The notes beneath the pieces were generated by a model. The model was not told where the DNA came from. It saw only the letters and a program-made list of their open reading frames with translations, and did not search any database. Both the position numbers and the translations under genes were made by a program. This document shows, piece by piece, positions 24,720 through 34,278 of a DNA stretch of 64,000 nucleotides. Numbering within the stretch: position 1 is the stretch's first letter; each line of letters begins with the position of its first letter. Origin of the DNA: Candidatus Rhodoferax randersensis (lineage in GTDB: Bacteria > Pseudomonadota > Gammaproteobacteria > Burkholderiales > Burkholderiaceae_C); assembly GCA_016718155.1 (NCBI GenBank), contig JADKEH010000002.1, positions 124,001 through 188,000 of the forward strand, given 5' to 3'.

Positions 24720-25499
24720 ATGTCCAGAGCCACCGCCCCTCGCACCGTTCTCGTGACCGGTGCCGCCAAGCGCCTGGGTCGAGAGATTGCGCTGGCGCTG
24801 GCACAGGCTGGCTGGCAAGTGGCGGTGCACTACCGTGACTCGCAGGCGGACGCTATCAAAACAGCAGCTGACTGCGCAGCACTGTCGGGCGACAGCGCCC
24901 TGTTTGATGCCGATCTTGGCGACGAGGTCACGGTCCGCGGCCTGCTGCCACGGGTGGTCGAGCACTTTGGCGAGGTGCACGCGGTGGTCAACAGCGCGGC
25001 CCTGTTCGAGCATGACAGCGCCGCCAGCTTCAGCTTCGAAACAATGACCGAGCACTTGCGCTGCAACACTGGCGCCGCCATTGTGCTGGCGCAGGCGCTG
25101 CACCAGCACCGCGTGGCCACCACCGGCGAGGCGCCGGCCAGCGGCGTCGTGGTGAACCTGCTGGACCAAAAGCTGTGGAACCAAAACCCCGACTTCTTCA
25201 GCTACACCCTGTCCAAGGCTGCGCTGGAGGCGGCCAACACCATGCTGGCTCTGGCGCTGGCGCCGCAACTGCGGGTGGTGGGCGTGGCGCCCGGCCTGAC
25301 GCTGACCAGCCACATGCTGACGCCCGAAAAGTTTGAAGCGCTGCACCAGCTCTCGCCACTGGGCCGCTCCTCCACTGCCGCCGACGTGGCGGCGACGGTC
25401 AGATTCGCGCTGGAGAATGCGTCCATCACCGGCACTACGCTACTGGTGGATGGCGGCCAGCACCTGATGAAGTTCGAGCGCGATTTTTCCCTTTTGTAG
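24720..25499 (+). CDS. SDR oxidoreductase, pteridine reductase/FolM-like
   Basis: 259 aa classical SDR. The cofactor motif TGAAKRLGR is the TGxxxRxG form seen in pteridine reductases; NSAALF, YTLSK (catalytic Tyr/Lys) and a C-terminal VDGGQ follow. The next gene, 13 bp on, is folB, which supports a pterin substrate (dihydromonapterin or dihydrofolate). General SDRs cannot be fully excluded. Confidence 0.85.
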   Translation: MSRATAPRTVLVTGAAKRLGREIALALAQAGWQVAVHYRDSQADAIKTAADCAALSGDSALFDADLGDEVTVRGLLPRVVEHFGEVHAVVNSAALFEHDSAASFSFETMTEHLRCNTGAAIVLAQALHQHRVATTGEAPASGVVVNLLDQKLWNQNPDFFSYTLSKAALEAANTMLALALAPQLRVVGVAPGLTLTSHMLTPEKFEALHQLSPLGRSSTAADVAATVRFALENASITGTTLLVDGGQHLMKFERDFSLL

Positions 25500-25512
25500 G
25501 CACCGCCCCACC

Positions 25513-25884
25513 ATGTCACCCGAACACGGCACCCAAATTCTCACGCTCACGGGTTTGCGCTTCGACGCCAACCTGGGCATCCTGGACTCCGAGAAGACCG
25601 CGCCGCAGCCGATTCAGGTCGACGCCGAGCTGAGCCTGGGCCCGCAGCCGCTGCTGCCGCACGACGACGACATCCACCACGTGCTGGACTACCGCAAGGT
25701 GCGCCAGATCATCATCGACGAGTGCACCGCCGAACACGTCAACCTGCTCGAAACCCTGATCGGCAAACTGGCCAACCGCCTGATGCAATTGCCAGGTGTG
25801 TTGGGCGTGCGGGTGAAGATCGCCAAGCTGGAGATTTTTGACGATTGCGAAGTTGCCATTCGTATCGAAACTGGTCAGTGGTAA
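25513..25884 (+). CDS. folB: Dihydroneopterin aldolase (FolB/FolX family)
   Basis: 123 aa, complete. LTGLRFDANLGILDSE, DYRKVRQII and HVNLLETL with the active-site Glu fit FolB/FolX. It cleaves or epimerises 7,8-dihydroneopterin on the way to folate. It follows the pteridine reductase gene closely and precedes ttcA, so the three probably form one transcript. Confidence 0.92.
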   Translation: MSPEHGTQILTLTGLRFDANLGILDSEKTAPQPIQVDAELSLGPQPLLPHDDDIHHVLDYRKVRQIIIDECTAEHVNLLETLIGKLANRLMQLPGVLGVRVKIAKLEIFDDCEVAIRIETGQW

Positions 25885-25898
25885 AGGGGAAGAAAGAC

Positions 25899-26834
25899 AT
25901 GAACGCAATCTGGACAGACGACGAAGTGGATGCCCCTGACACCGGGCGCGAGAAGGCGCTCAAGATCGAGCGCGAAACCCACAAGCTGGAAAAACGCCTG
26001 TGCCGCCAGGTCGGCTCGGCCATCATGGACTTCAACATGATCGAGGAGGGTGACCGCGTGATGGTGTGCCTGTCCGGCGGCAAGGACAGCCACGCCCTGC
26101 TCGACATCCTGCTCAAGCTGCAACAGCGCGCTCCGATCAATTTCGAGCTGGTGGTGGTCAACCTCGACCAGAAGCAACCCGGCTTTCCCGCGCACATCCT
26201 GCCCGAGTACCTCAAGGGTCTCGGGGTGACGTTTCACATCGAGAACCAGGACACCTACAGCATCGTCAAAAAGGTGATGCCCGAGGGCAAGACCATGTGC
26301 AGCCTGTGCAGCCGGTTGCGCCGGGGCATCCTGTACCGCGTGGCTGACGAGCTGAAGATCACCAAGATCGCACTGGGCCACCACCGCGACGACATGCTGC
26401 AGACCTTCTTTCTCAACATGTTCTTCGGCGGCAAGCTCAAGGGCATGCCACCCAAGCTGGTGAGCGACGACGGCGGCCACATCGTGATCCGTCCGCTGGC
26501 CTATGTGGCCGAGAAAGACCTGATTCGCTGGGCCGAGCACCGCCAGTTCCCGATCATCCCCTGCTCGCTGTGCGGCAGCCAGGAGAACCTGCAGCGCAAG
26601 CAGATCGGCAACATGCTGCGCGACTGGGAAAAGAAGTTCCCCGGCCGCATCGAGAGCATGTTCACCGCGCTGCAAAACGTGGTGCCCTCGCACTTGATGG
26701 ACCGCAGCCGCCACAACTTTGCCGATATTGCGATTACCGGTGTTGCCAGTGAGGATGGCGACAAGGTGTTTGACGAGGAAGAGTTCCCTGTGGCAAAGTT
26801 GCCTGGACTGCAAACCGTCAGTTTCGAAGCCTGA
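25899..26834 (+). CDS. ttcA: TtcA, tRNA 2-thiocytidine-32 synthase
   Basis: 311 aa. PP-loop SGGKDS near residue 60; the two cysteine motifs CSLCSR and CSLCGS bind the [4Fe-4S] cluster; GHHRDDMLQTFFLN is typical. It adenylates and thiolates C32 of certain tRNAs. The ATG at 25899 has AGGGGAAG upstream; a longer frame overlapping folB was rejected. Confidence 0.96.
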   Translation: MNAIWTDDEVDAPDTGREKALKIERETHKLEKRLCRQVGSAIMDFNMIEEGDRVMVCLSGGKDSHALLDILLKLQQRAPINFELVVVNLDQKQPGFPAHILPEYLKGLGVTFHIENQDTYSIVKKVMPEGKTMCSLCSRLRRGILYRVADELKITKIALGHHRDDMLQTFFLNMFFGGKLKGMPPKLVSDDGGHIVIRPLAYVAEKDLIRWAEHRQFPIIPCSLCGSQENLQRKQIGNMLRDWEKKFPGRIESMFTALQNVVPSHLMDRSRHNFADIAITGVASEDGDKVFDEEEFPVAKLPGLQTVSFEA

Positions 26835-26857
26835 ACGGCTGATTCCCAGGAGGTGTC

Positions 26858-27460
26858 ATGAAACTCGCTAGCTGTGTTCTTTGCGTCGCCGCGCTGCTGC
26901 AGGTGGGCTGCTCGTCAATGCGCCTGGTGGATACCGACGTCACCAGTTTCACCCCGGCGACCGCCAAAGCGGTCAACGTGCCCGCAAGCTATCGCTTCGA
27001 GCGGCTGCCCTCGCAGCAGGCCCGAGCCGAACAGCAGGCCCAACTGGAAGGCCTGGCCGTGCCGGTGTTGTCCATGTTCGGCCTCAGCCGCAACGAGCAG
27101 GCTGCGCAGTACAGCGTGCAAATTGAAGTTCGGGTTCAGCAGGACACTGCTGACGTATGGGAGTCGCCGTGGTTTGGTGTGTCGCGGCACCATTTCATCG
27201 GCTACGGCTTCGGCTGGGGGCGATTCGGACGTGTTGGCACGGTGGCCATACACACCGACTTCCCGGCCTACCGTCGCGAGGTCGCCGTGGTGATGCGCAG
27301 CCTGCCCGACAACCAGATCGTCTACGAGAGCCGGGCCCAGCACGAAGGGCGCTGGTCGGATGACGCGGCCATTGTGCCCGCCATGTTGCAAGCGGCCCTG
27401 AACGGCTTTCCCAAGGCGCCACCCGGCCTGCGCAAGGTCAATATCGAGATTCCACGTTGA
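26858..27460 (+). CDS. DUF4136-type outer-membrane lipoprotein
   Basis: 200 aa. Signal peptide with lipobox LQVGC (Cys about residue 18). The remainder matches the DUF4136 pattern: a Phe/Pro-containing strand near TSFTPATA, and the C-terminal half around NQIVYESRAQHEGRWSDD and MLQAALNGFP. AGGAGG lies seven bases before the ATG. Function unknown. The stop codon merges into a hairpin repeat. Confidence 0.8.
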   Translation: MKLASCVLCVAALLQVGCSSMRLVDTDVTSFTPATAKAVNVPASYRFERLPSQQARAEQQAQLEGLAVPVLSMFGLSRNEQAAQYSVQIEVRVQQDTADVWESPWFGVSRHHFIGYGFGWGRFGRVGTVAIHTDFPAYRREVAVVMRSLPDNQIVYESRAQHEGRWSDDAAIVPAMLQAALNGFPKAPPGLRKVNIEIPR

Positions 27461-27556
27461 AACCTTGCGGGTCAGACCACTTTGCACAGCAAACGTGCTC
27501 TGACCCCAACTTGACTGAAACCTTGCGGGACAGACCTTCAGCTCTGTCCTCAACTG
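27461..27556 (+). repeat. Two-unit hairpin repeat upstream of histidine-phosphatase gene
   Basis: Two tandem units each begin TGAAACCTTGCGGG. Hairpin 1 is GGTCAGA/TCTGACC (27470-27504). Hairpin 2 is GGACAGA/TCTGTCC (27527-27548), a compensatory change that keeps pairing. Related units occur at 49962-50078 and, inverted, at 43656-43694. The downstream start codon is 9 bp away. Confidence 0.8.
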
Positions 27557-27564
27557 ATTAAAGA

Positions 27565-28212
27565 ATGCAAGCGACCCGAATCATTGCCGTACGGCACGGC
27601 GAAACCGATTGGAACCTTGGCACCCGCCTGCAGGGGCATTTGGACATTGGCCTCAATGACAAAGGCCGCTGGCAAGCCCAGCGCCTGGCGCGGGCACTGG
27701 CCGCGAGCGAAGAACCTATCGCCGCCGTCTACAGCAGTGACCTGCAACGCGCCTGGGACACCGCGCGCGCCGTGGCCGAGGCCACGCACCGGCCCTTGCA
27801 CACCGCCACGGGTTTGCGCGAGCGCAGCTTTGGCGCCTTTGAAGGCATGACCTACGCTGAAATCGAGACGCAACACCCCGAGGAGGCGCTGCGCTGGCGC
27901 AGACGCGATCCCGAGTGGGCGCCGCCGCAGGGCGAATCGCTGTTGGCACTGCGCGAGCGCGTGCTCAGCACCGCGCAGGCGATCGCCGCGCAGCACCAAG
28001 ACGAGCAGATCGTGCTGGTGGCCCACGGCGGCGTGATGGACATGTTGTACCGCGCCGCCGCTGGGGTGGACCTGCAAGCCCCGCGCACCTGGAACCTGGG
28101 CAATGCCGCGGCCAACCGCCTGCTGTGGTCCAGCGAAGGTTTCTCGATCGTGGGTTGGTCGGACACCTCGCACCTGGATGACGACGCGGTGTTGGACGAA
28201 ACAACGGCCTGA
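27565..28212 (+). CDS. Histidine phosphatase family protein (GpmB/CobC-like)
   Basis: 215 aa. AVRHGETDWN is the phospho-histidine motif, RSFGAFEGM follows, and AHGGVMDML supplies the second catalytic histidine. Broad-specificity phosphatases and phosphoglycerate mutases share these. With no pathway partner nearby the substrate is open. The ribosome-binding region is occupied by the second repeat hairpin, so expression may depend on it. Confidence 0.9.
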   Translation: MQATRIIAVRHGETDWNLGTRLQGHLDIGLNDKGRWQAQRLARALAASEEPIAAVYSSDLQRAWDTARAVAEATHRPLHTATGLRERSFGAFEGMTYAEIETQHPEEALRWRRRDPEWAPPQGESLLALRERVLSTAQAIAAQHQDEQIVLVAHGGVMDMLYRAAAGVDLQAPRTWNLGNAAANRLLWSSEGFSIVGWSDTSHLDDDAVLDETTA

Positions 28213-28858
28213 ACCGTCGGCGACACCACGATCTTGACTGGCGCGGTCCCTCAGGGTTGATCCGGGCTGGCCGGGGCAGTGAAGCCCGCCACAATGGCGC
28301 GATGAATCAGTTCCAGGTCATTGTGCTGGCCACCCCCGTTTTCCTGTTGATGCCGCCTGCTACCATGCTCCGAACGGTCGGCCCGGGGTTCCCGCGGTTC
28401 TGCCACCACCCCCCAACAGGCCCCAGGATTCCTGGCACGCGGGACGTCATGAAATTTGCTCGGGTTTGGCTCATGCCTCCGAGGCTGGCGGACCAGCGAA
28501 CGTGGCGCGCGCTGCCGAACCGGCACTTGACCTCCGGCAGGTCGCCACCTATAGGCCCGCCAACCACCAAATGCCAGCCAGCTGGCTGGCTGACGGTGTT
28601 GAGTTTGCGGCAGCTGGGGCTGAGCACCGCCGGCCTCGCCAGTTGTGGGCGCGGGGCAAGACGCAAAGTGGTGCCATGGAAGTGAAGTCGCAGCCCACCG
28701 CAAGCCCGGCCTGCAGCACAGGCAAGCCCTGAATGTGGACTGCTATCCATGTAGCACCGCGCAATCGCGACGGCCGGGCGGTCCCGGGCTTGGGCTGGCA
28801 TGGGCCCAGCACGCGCCATCAACTGTTCGGGCCCACGCGCTGGCACGCGTGCTGGGTG
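28213..28858. other. 646-bp stretch without a supportable gene
   Basis: Short overlapping frames exist on both strands, but none shows a family motif. It contains an exact 18-bp palindrome (28573-28590). A 17-codon hydrophobic start (ATG at 28302, MNQFQVIVLATPVFLLM) could be the remnant of a membrane enzyme gene; this is only a suspicion. No tRNA or known RNA fold was seen. Confidence 0.5.
28573..28590. repeat. Perfect 18-bp palindrome
   Basis: GCCAGCCAGCTGGCTGGC is self-complementary without a loop. It sits in the gene-poor stretch before ruvB's end. It could be a dimeric protein site; nothing else supports that. Confidence 0.5.
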
Positions 28859-29956
<1,098 letters not shown>

Positions 29957-30164
29957 GGCGGGGCAGTGGTCTGAAAGTGGGCCCGCGCAAACGGTGGCGC
30001 TGGCAAGGCTTGACTATAGCCGCTGGCTGCGTGGCATCCCTCCATGGCAGCGCGTCAGCGCCGGGTTCAAGTGTGCCGCCGCATCTGCCGATATGAGTTG
30101 TAGCCCCGTCGCCTTGTTGCGGGTCGAGCTTGCAACTGACCCGCCCAATGCGTACGCTGACACC

Positions 30165-31340
30165 ATGACCCCTTTTCCCAGGTTCGACTGCTTCCACCCG
30201 CTCAATGGCGGGTCGCATCGTCTGCACGTCATGGCGGCCATGGTCCTGCTGGCGGGCTTGCTGTATCCGCTCAGAACGCTGGCCGCCGATCCGGCGCGCG
30301 GCAGCGCCAGTGCGCCTGGCAGCGCCGCGGCGAAACCGGCAGCCAAGGCGGCGAGCAAACCCGCTGAAGCAGAAGCCGACAAGAAAAGCGTTGGAGACCA
30401 GTTGCGCGACGCGGTGGCCGGTGGTGTGGCGCCCAAACGCTTGACGCTGGTTGTCAATGGCAAGGAGAAGAAATACATCACGGTAGAGCCACGCGGGCCG
30501 ATTGAAAATGCCCCCAAGACCGGGGAGGCTGAGCACACCGCCGCCAAACCAACGGACGCCAGCCGCCGGCCCGCGGCACGGGCGCCCGCCAGCCACCTGA
30601 GCGCACGCGCCAGGGCGGCTGCGACGGCTGGACACGAACCCAGCGCGCATGGCAGCGATCCACATTGGAGCTACGAAGGCGACACCGGCCCGCAGGCCTG
30701 GGGCAAACTCAAGCCCGACTTCAACGTCTGTGCGATTGGCAAACGTCAGTCCCCCATCCATATTGAGGATGGCGCCACGCTGCAAGGCCCGGCCGAGCCC
30801 CTGCAGTTTCACTACCAGGCCAGTGGCGCGAGTGTGGTCAACAACGGCCACACCATTCAGGTGGACATGCTGGGCGAAAACCACATCACCGTACGCGGCA
30901 CCAACTACAAGCTGGTGCAGATGCACTTTCATCACCCCAGTGAGGAACGGGTTAACTTCAAGAGTTTCGCCATGGTGGCCCACCTGGTGCACAAGAACCC
31001 GGAAGGGCAATTGGCGGTGGTGGCGGTGCTGCTGGAGCCGGGCGCGGCCAATGCCGTCATCAACACGGTGTGGACCTACATGCCGCTGGACGCGGGCGAC
31101 CGCGTGCGCACGCCCACCGACGCGCTTGACCTGACCTCGCTGCTGCCCACGGACCAGCGTTACTACCAGTTCCTGGGTTCCCTCACCACGCCGCCCTGCA
31201 CCGAGGGCGTTCTGTGGATGGTGCTGAAGACGCCGACCACCATCAGCCGCGAGCAAATCAAACTGTTCTCGCAACTGTTTCCCAACAATGCCCGGCCGGT
31301 TCAGCCGCTCAATAGTCGCCCGGTGCGCGAGGCCCAGTGA
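30165..31340 (+). CDS. Alpha-carbonic anhydrase with long N-terminal linker
   Basis: About 391 aa from the ATG at 30165; an ATG at 30231 would give a tighter signal peptide (MAAMVLLAGLLYPLRTLA). After export comes a ~130-residue Ala/Pro/Lys-rich region (including VNGKEKKYITVEPRG), then the catalytic domain from HWSYEGDTGPQAWGKL. Zinc histidines appear in QMHFHHPSE and AHLVH, and QSPIHI is the family signature. It hydrates CO2 in the periplasm. The long linker is unusual and may tether the domain to the envelope. Confidence 0.9.
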   Translation: MTPFPRFDCFHPLNGGSHRLHVMAAMVLLAGLLYPLRTLAADPARGSASAPGSAAAKPAAKAASKPAEAEADKKSVGDQLRDAVAGGVAPKRLTLVVNGKEKKYITVEPRGPIENAPKTGEAEHTAAKPTDASRRPAARAPASHLSARARAAATAGHEPSAHGSDPHWSYEGDTGPQAWGKLKPDFNVCAIGKRQSPIHIEDGATLQGPAEPLQFHYQASGASVVNNGHTIQVDMLGENHITVRGTNYKLVQMHFHHPSEERVNFKSFAMVAHLVHKNPEGQLAVVAVLLEPGAANAVINTVWTYMPLDAGDRVRTPTDALDLTSLLPTDQRYYQFLGSLTTPPCTEGVLWMVLKTPTTISREQIKLFSQLFPNNARPVQPLNSRPVREAQ

Positions 31341-31389
31341 CAGCCTTGTTCGCGGTGTGTGAAATCGTGGTTGGTGGGGCGGGGTTTTT

Positions 31390-31765
31390 TTAACACACCC
31401 CCTATCCCCCCAGCCCCCTTCCCACCCTCGCCAGGGCGGGAAGGGGGAGCCTCATTTGGTGCTTGGCCATCTGGGAATGCTTCCACGGCGCGAATGTCGC
31501 GACTGTTGCTTCAGGGCAAGATGGGTTGCGAGCGGTCGTAGCGGGTCCTGACGTGACGGCGCACGCGCCGGCTGGCGGCAGCGCCCAGCCCTCCCCCCCC
31601 TCCGCCCCCGGCGATCGGAACTCGAGCCCTGAGTTCCTGCCGCGCCAACCCCGATTTCAACCGCTCCCGGTTGACCCGGTGCCGGACACCAGAAGCAAGA
31701 TAAGGCTCCCCCTTTCCGCCCTGGCGAGGGTGGAAAGGGGGTTGGGGGGATAAGGGGTGTGTTAA
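31390..31765. mobile_element. MITE-like element, copy B
   Basis: 376 bp between ends TTAACACACCCC (31390) and GGGGTGTGTTAA (31765), with ~60-bp imperfect inverted termini. Each end folds on itself, as in copy A (5431-5876). Interior blocks shared with A include GATTTCAACCGCTCCCGG and the GGCGCGAAT/GAGCGTCGCGACTG region. No transposase. It lies between the carbonic anhydrase and ruvA genes. Confidence 0.75.
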
Positions 31766-31771
31766 GCGCTC

Positions 31772-32344
31772 TCAGCGTGCCAGCGCCCGCAACGCCAGCT
31801 TGATGCCATCACTAACGCCAACATCAACCGGTAACGCCTTCAAAGAAAGCGCCGCTTCCTTGTCGCTGTAACCCAGCGCCAACAGGGCGTGCAGGATATC
31901 CGCTTGCGCATCGCTGGTGGCATGGGCCGGCACGCCGATGTCGGCCCCCAGCTTGCCTTTGAGTTCCAGCAACAGGCGCTCGGCTGTTTTCTTGCCGATG
32001 CCGGGCACCTTGGTCAAACGACCCGGCTCCTGCAGGGTGACGGCCTGTGCCAGCTCACTCACACTCATACCCGACAGCACCGACAGCGCCGTACGCGGCC
32101 CGACTCCAGAGATCTTGATGAGTTGGCGAAACGCTTCACGTTCCTGGCTTGAGCCAAAACCGAACAGAATCTGCGCGTCCTCGCGCACCACAAAATGCGT
32201 CAACAGGCTGACCTTTTCGCCCAACCCAGGCAGGTTGTAGAAAGTGCTCATGGGCACCTGCACTTCGTAGCCCACGCCGTTGCAGTCCACCAGCACCTGC
32301 GGTGGATTCTTGTCGCCCAAGGTGCCGGTTAACTTGCCAATCAT
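31772..32344 (-). CDS. ruvA: RuvA, Holliday junction binding protein
   Basis: 190 aa. OB-fold N-terminus MIGKLTGTLGD, two helix-hairpin-helix motifs (KISGVGPRTALSVLSG and KVPGIGKKTAERLLLEL) and the C-terminal domain ILHALLALGYSDKEA. It targets RuvB to four-way junctions. The MITE-like copy B ends six bases after its stop. Confidence 0.96.
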   Translation of the reverse strand: MIGKLTGTLGDKNPPQVLVDCNGVGYEVQVPMSTFYNLPGLGEKVSLLTHFVVREDAQILFGFGSSQEREAFRQLIKISGVGPRTALSVLSGMSVSELAQAVTLQEPGRLTKVPGIGKKTAERLLLELKGKLGADIGVPAHATSDAQADILHALLALGYSDKEAALSLKALPVDVGVSDGIKLALRALAR

Positions 32345-32385
32345 TATTTGCCTATCATTGAGCGTTACAGCGAGGAATTATCAAC

Positions 32386-33327
32386 TTGATTCTCAGACAC
32401 CTGTTCACGCCCCACAACAACGCCCGCTTGTCGCACCTGTGCGGCCCCATGGACGAGCATTTGCGCACCATCGAAGCGGCCTTGCAGGTCAAGATTGCAC
32501 ACCGCCACGAGCAATTCAAGGTGGACGGTCCCAAAGTGCAAGCCAAGCGCGGCATGGAAATGCTGCAAGCGTTGTACGAGATCGCAGCGCGCCCGATTGA
32601 GACCGCCACGGTGCAACTGATGTTGGCCGGCGACGCCGCCATGGACCAGGCCGACAGCCTGGTGCTGCAAACCCGACGCAATGACCTGCGCGCGCGCACC
32701 CCCAACCAGGCGCTGTACCTCGACAACATGGTTAGCCACGACATCACCTTTGGCATTGGCCCGGCGGGCACTGGCAAAACCTACCTGGCGGTAGCCATGG
32801 CGGTGGACGCCTTGCAGCGCAGTGCCGTGCAGCGCATTGTGCTGACGCGTCCGGCGGTGGAAGCCGGTGAACGCCTGGGCTTCCTGCCGGGGGATTTGAG
32901 TCAGAAGATCGACCCCTACCTGCGTCCCTTGTACGACGCCTTGTACGACCTGATGGGATTCGAGCAGGTGCAAAAGGCCTTTGAGCGCCAGGCGATCGAG
33001 ATCGCGCCGCTGGCCTTCATGCGGGGGCGCACACTCAACAATGCGTTTGTGATCCTGGACGAGGCGCAGAACACCACCATCGAGCAAATGAAGATGTTCC
33101 TGACCCGCATCGGCTTTGGCTCCAAGGCCGTGGTCACCGGTGATGTCAGCCAGATCGACCTGCCCAAGACCCAACCCAGCGGGCTGATTGATGCCGAACG
33201 TGTGCTCAAGCGTGTCACTGGCATTGCCATCACACGCTTGACCAGTGCCGACGTGGTGCGCCATCCGCTGGTGGCGCGTATCGTGGACGCCTACGACGCG
33301 CCGCGAAGGAGGGTCGATGCCGCTTAA
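32386..33327 (+). CDS. ybeZ: PhoH-family ATPase (YbeZ-like)
   Basis: 313 aa. Walker A GPAGTGKTYLAVA (residues ~128-140), RPAVEAGERLGFLPGD, Walker B AFVILDEAQNT, and VTGDVSQIDLP are PhoH hallmarks. The start seems to be TTG at 32386 (ILRHLFTPH fits the family start). It overlaps ybeY by 11 bp. PhoH/YbeZ acts with YbeY in rRNA processing. Confidence 0.94.
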   Translation: MILRHLFTPHNNARLSHLCGPMDEHLRTIEAALQVKIAHRHEQFKVDGPKVQAKRGMEMLQALYEIAARPIETATVQLMLAGDAAMDQADSLVLQTRRNDLRARTPNQALYLDNMVSHDITFGIGPAGTGKTYLAVAMAVDALQRSAVQRIVLTRPAVEAGERLGFLPGDLSQKIDPYLRPLYDALYDLMGFEQVQKAFERQAIEIAPLAFMRGRTLNNAFVILDEAQNTTIEQMKMFLTRIGFGSKAVVTGDVSQIDLPKTQPSGLIDAERVLKRVTGIAITRLTSADVVRHPLVARIVDAYDAPRRRVDAA

Positions 33328-33775
33328 GTCCCTGGCGCTGTCACTGCAGTTCGGCCCGATCGACCACGCCGCCACGCACCGCGCCGCATTGCCGCGCCAC
33401 TGTGTGACGCGCTGGATTCGCCATGCGCTGCAGTGCGATGCCGAAATCACCGTGCGCATCGTGGACGCCGCCGAAGGACAGGCCCTGAACCGCGATTACC
33501 GACACAAGGACTACGCCACCAATGTGCTGACCTTTGACTACACGCAAGCGCCGGTCGTCAGCGCTGATCTGGTCTTGTGCGCGCCGGTGGTGGCCCGGGA
33601 AGCCATGAAACAAGGCACAAGCCTGCAAGCCCACTACGCCCACCTGCTGGTGCACGGGACCTTGCATGCCCAGGGCTGGGACCATGAAACCAGCAAGAAG
33701 GACGCCCAGGCCATGGAAGCGCGCGAGGCGCAAATTCTCGCCAGGCTTGGGTTTGATGATCCCTATGCGGGGTGA
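33317..33775 (+). CDS. ybeY: YbeY, endoribonuclease/16S rRNA maturation factor
   Basis: 152 aa from the ATG at 33317, behind AAGGAGGG. The metal motif HGTLHAQGWDH is the YbeY signature. ATNVLTFDY is also conserved. It is translationally coupled to ybeZ. Confidence 0.95.
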   Translation: MPLKSLALSLQFGPIDHAATHRAALPRHCVTRWIRHALQCDAEITVRIVDAAEGQALNRDYRHKDYATNVLTFDYTQAPVVSADLVLCAPVVAREAMKQGTSLQAHYAHLLVHGTLHAQGWDHETSKKDAQAMEAREAQILARLGFDDPYAG

Positions 33776-33808
33776 CACGCTCCGTCTGACGGACTCAGGG
33801 CCGGCGCG

Positions 33809-34270
33809 TCATGGCGGCGCGATGCGCATCGGGATCGTCACCGGCCCGTCGTTGACCAAGTGCACTTTCATGTCGGCGCCAAACCGGCCCGTCTGCACGA
33901 GGCCATGCGCGCCGCGCGCTTGCGCCACAAAGTAGTCGTACAGCCGTTCGCCCTCGGCGGGCAGCGCCGCAGCAGAAAAACCTGGCCGGTTGCCGCTGGA
34001 GGTATCGGCCGCCAGGGTGAACTGGCTAACGATCAGCAAGCCGCCAGGGGCGCCATGGCCGTCCATGTCCTGCACGCTCAGGTTCATCTTGCCCTGGGCG
34101 TCGCTGAAGATGCGCAGCTTGAGAATCTTCGCCAGCAACTTGTCAGCCTGCTGCGTGCCGTCGCCGCGCTCAGCGCAGACCAGTACCAGCAAACCGGCAC
34201 CGATCTGACCCACGATTTGACCGTCCACCACGACCCGGGCTTCTTGAACACGTTGTACCAATGCCAGCAT
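33809..34270 (-). CDS. dtd: D-aminoacyl-tRNA deacylase (Dtd)
   Basis: 153 aa. MLALVQRVQEARVVVDG at the N-terminus, the SQFTLAAD motif and NDGPVTIPM (the Gly-cisPro region) identify Dtd. It hydrolyses D-amino acids from tRNA. It is convergent with ybeY and 8 bp downstream of the CDF gene on its own strand. Confidence 0.96.
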   Translation of the reverse strand: MLALVQRVQEARVVVDGQIVGQIGAGLLVLVCAERGDGTQQADKLLAKILKLRIFSDAQGKMNLSVQDMDGHGAPGGLLIVSQFTLAADTSSGNRPGFSAAALPAEGERLYDYFVAQARGAHGLVQTGRFGADMKVHLVNDGPVTIPMRIAPP

Positions 34271-34278
34271 GGCGCGTG

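Noticed and set aside
24702..25346. N-terminal extension of the MidA-like gene
   Set aside because: The extra frame is antisense to the pteridine reductase gene and shows no homology; the GTG at 24701 fits the family start.
25202..26813. 312- and 158-codon minus-strand frames opposite folB/ttcA
   Set aside because: Antisense to genes with complete catalytic motifs.
28257..28846. Overlapping ORFs (up to 179 codons) in the 28.2-28.8 kb gap
   Set aside because: Four or more mutually overlapping frames, none with recognisable motifs or convincing ribosome-binding sites.
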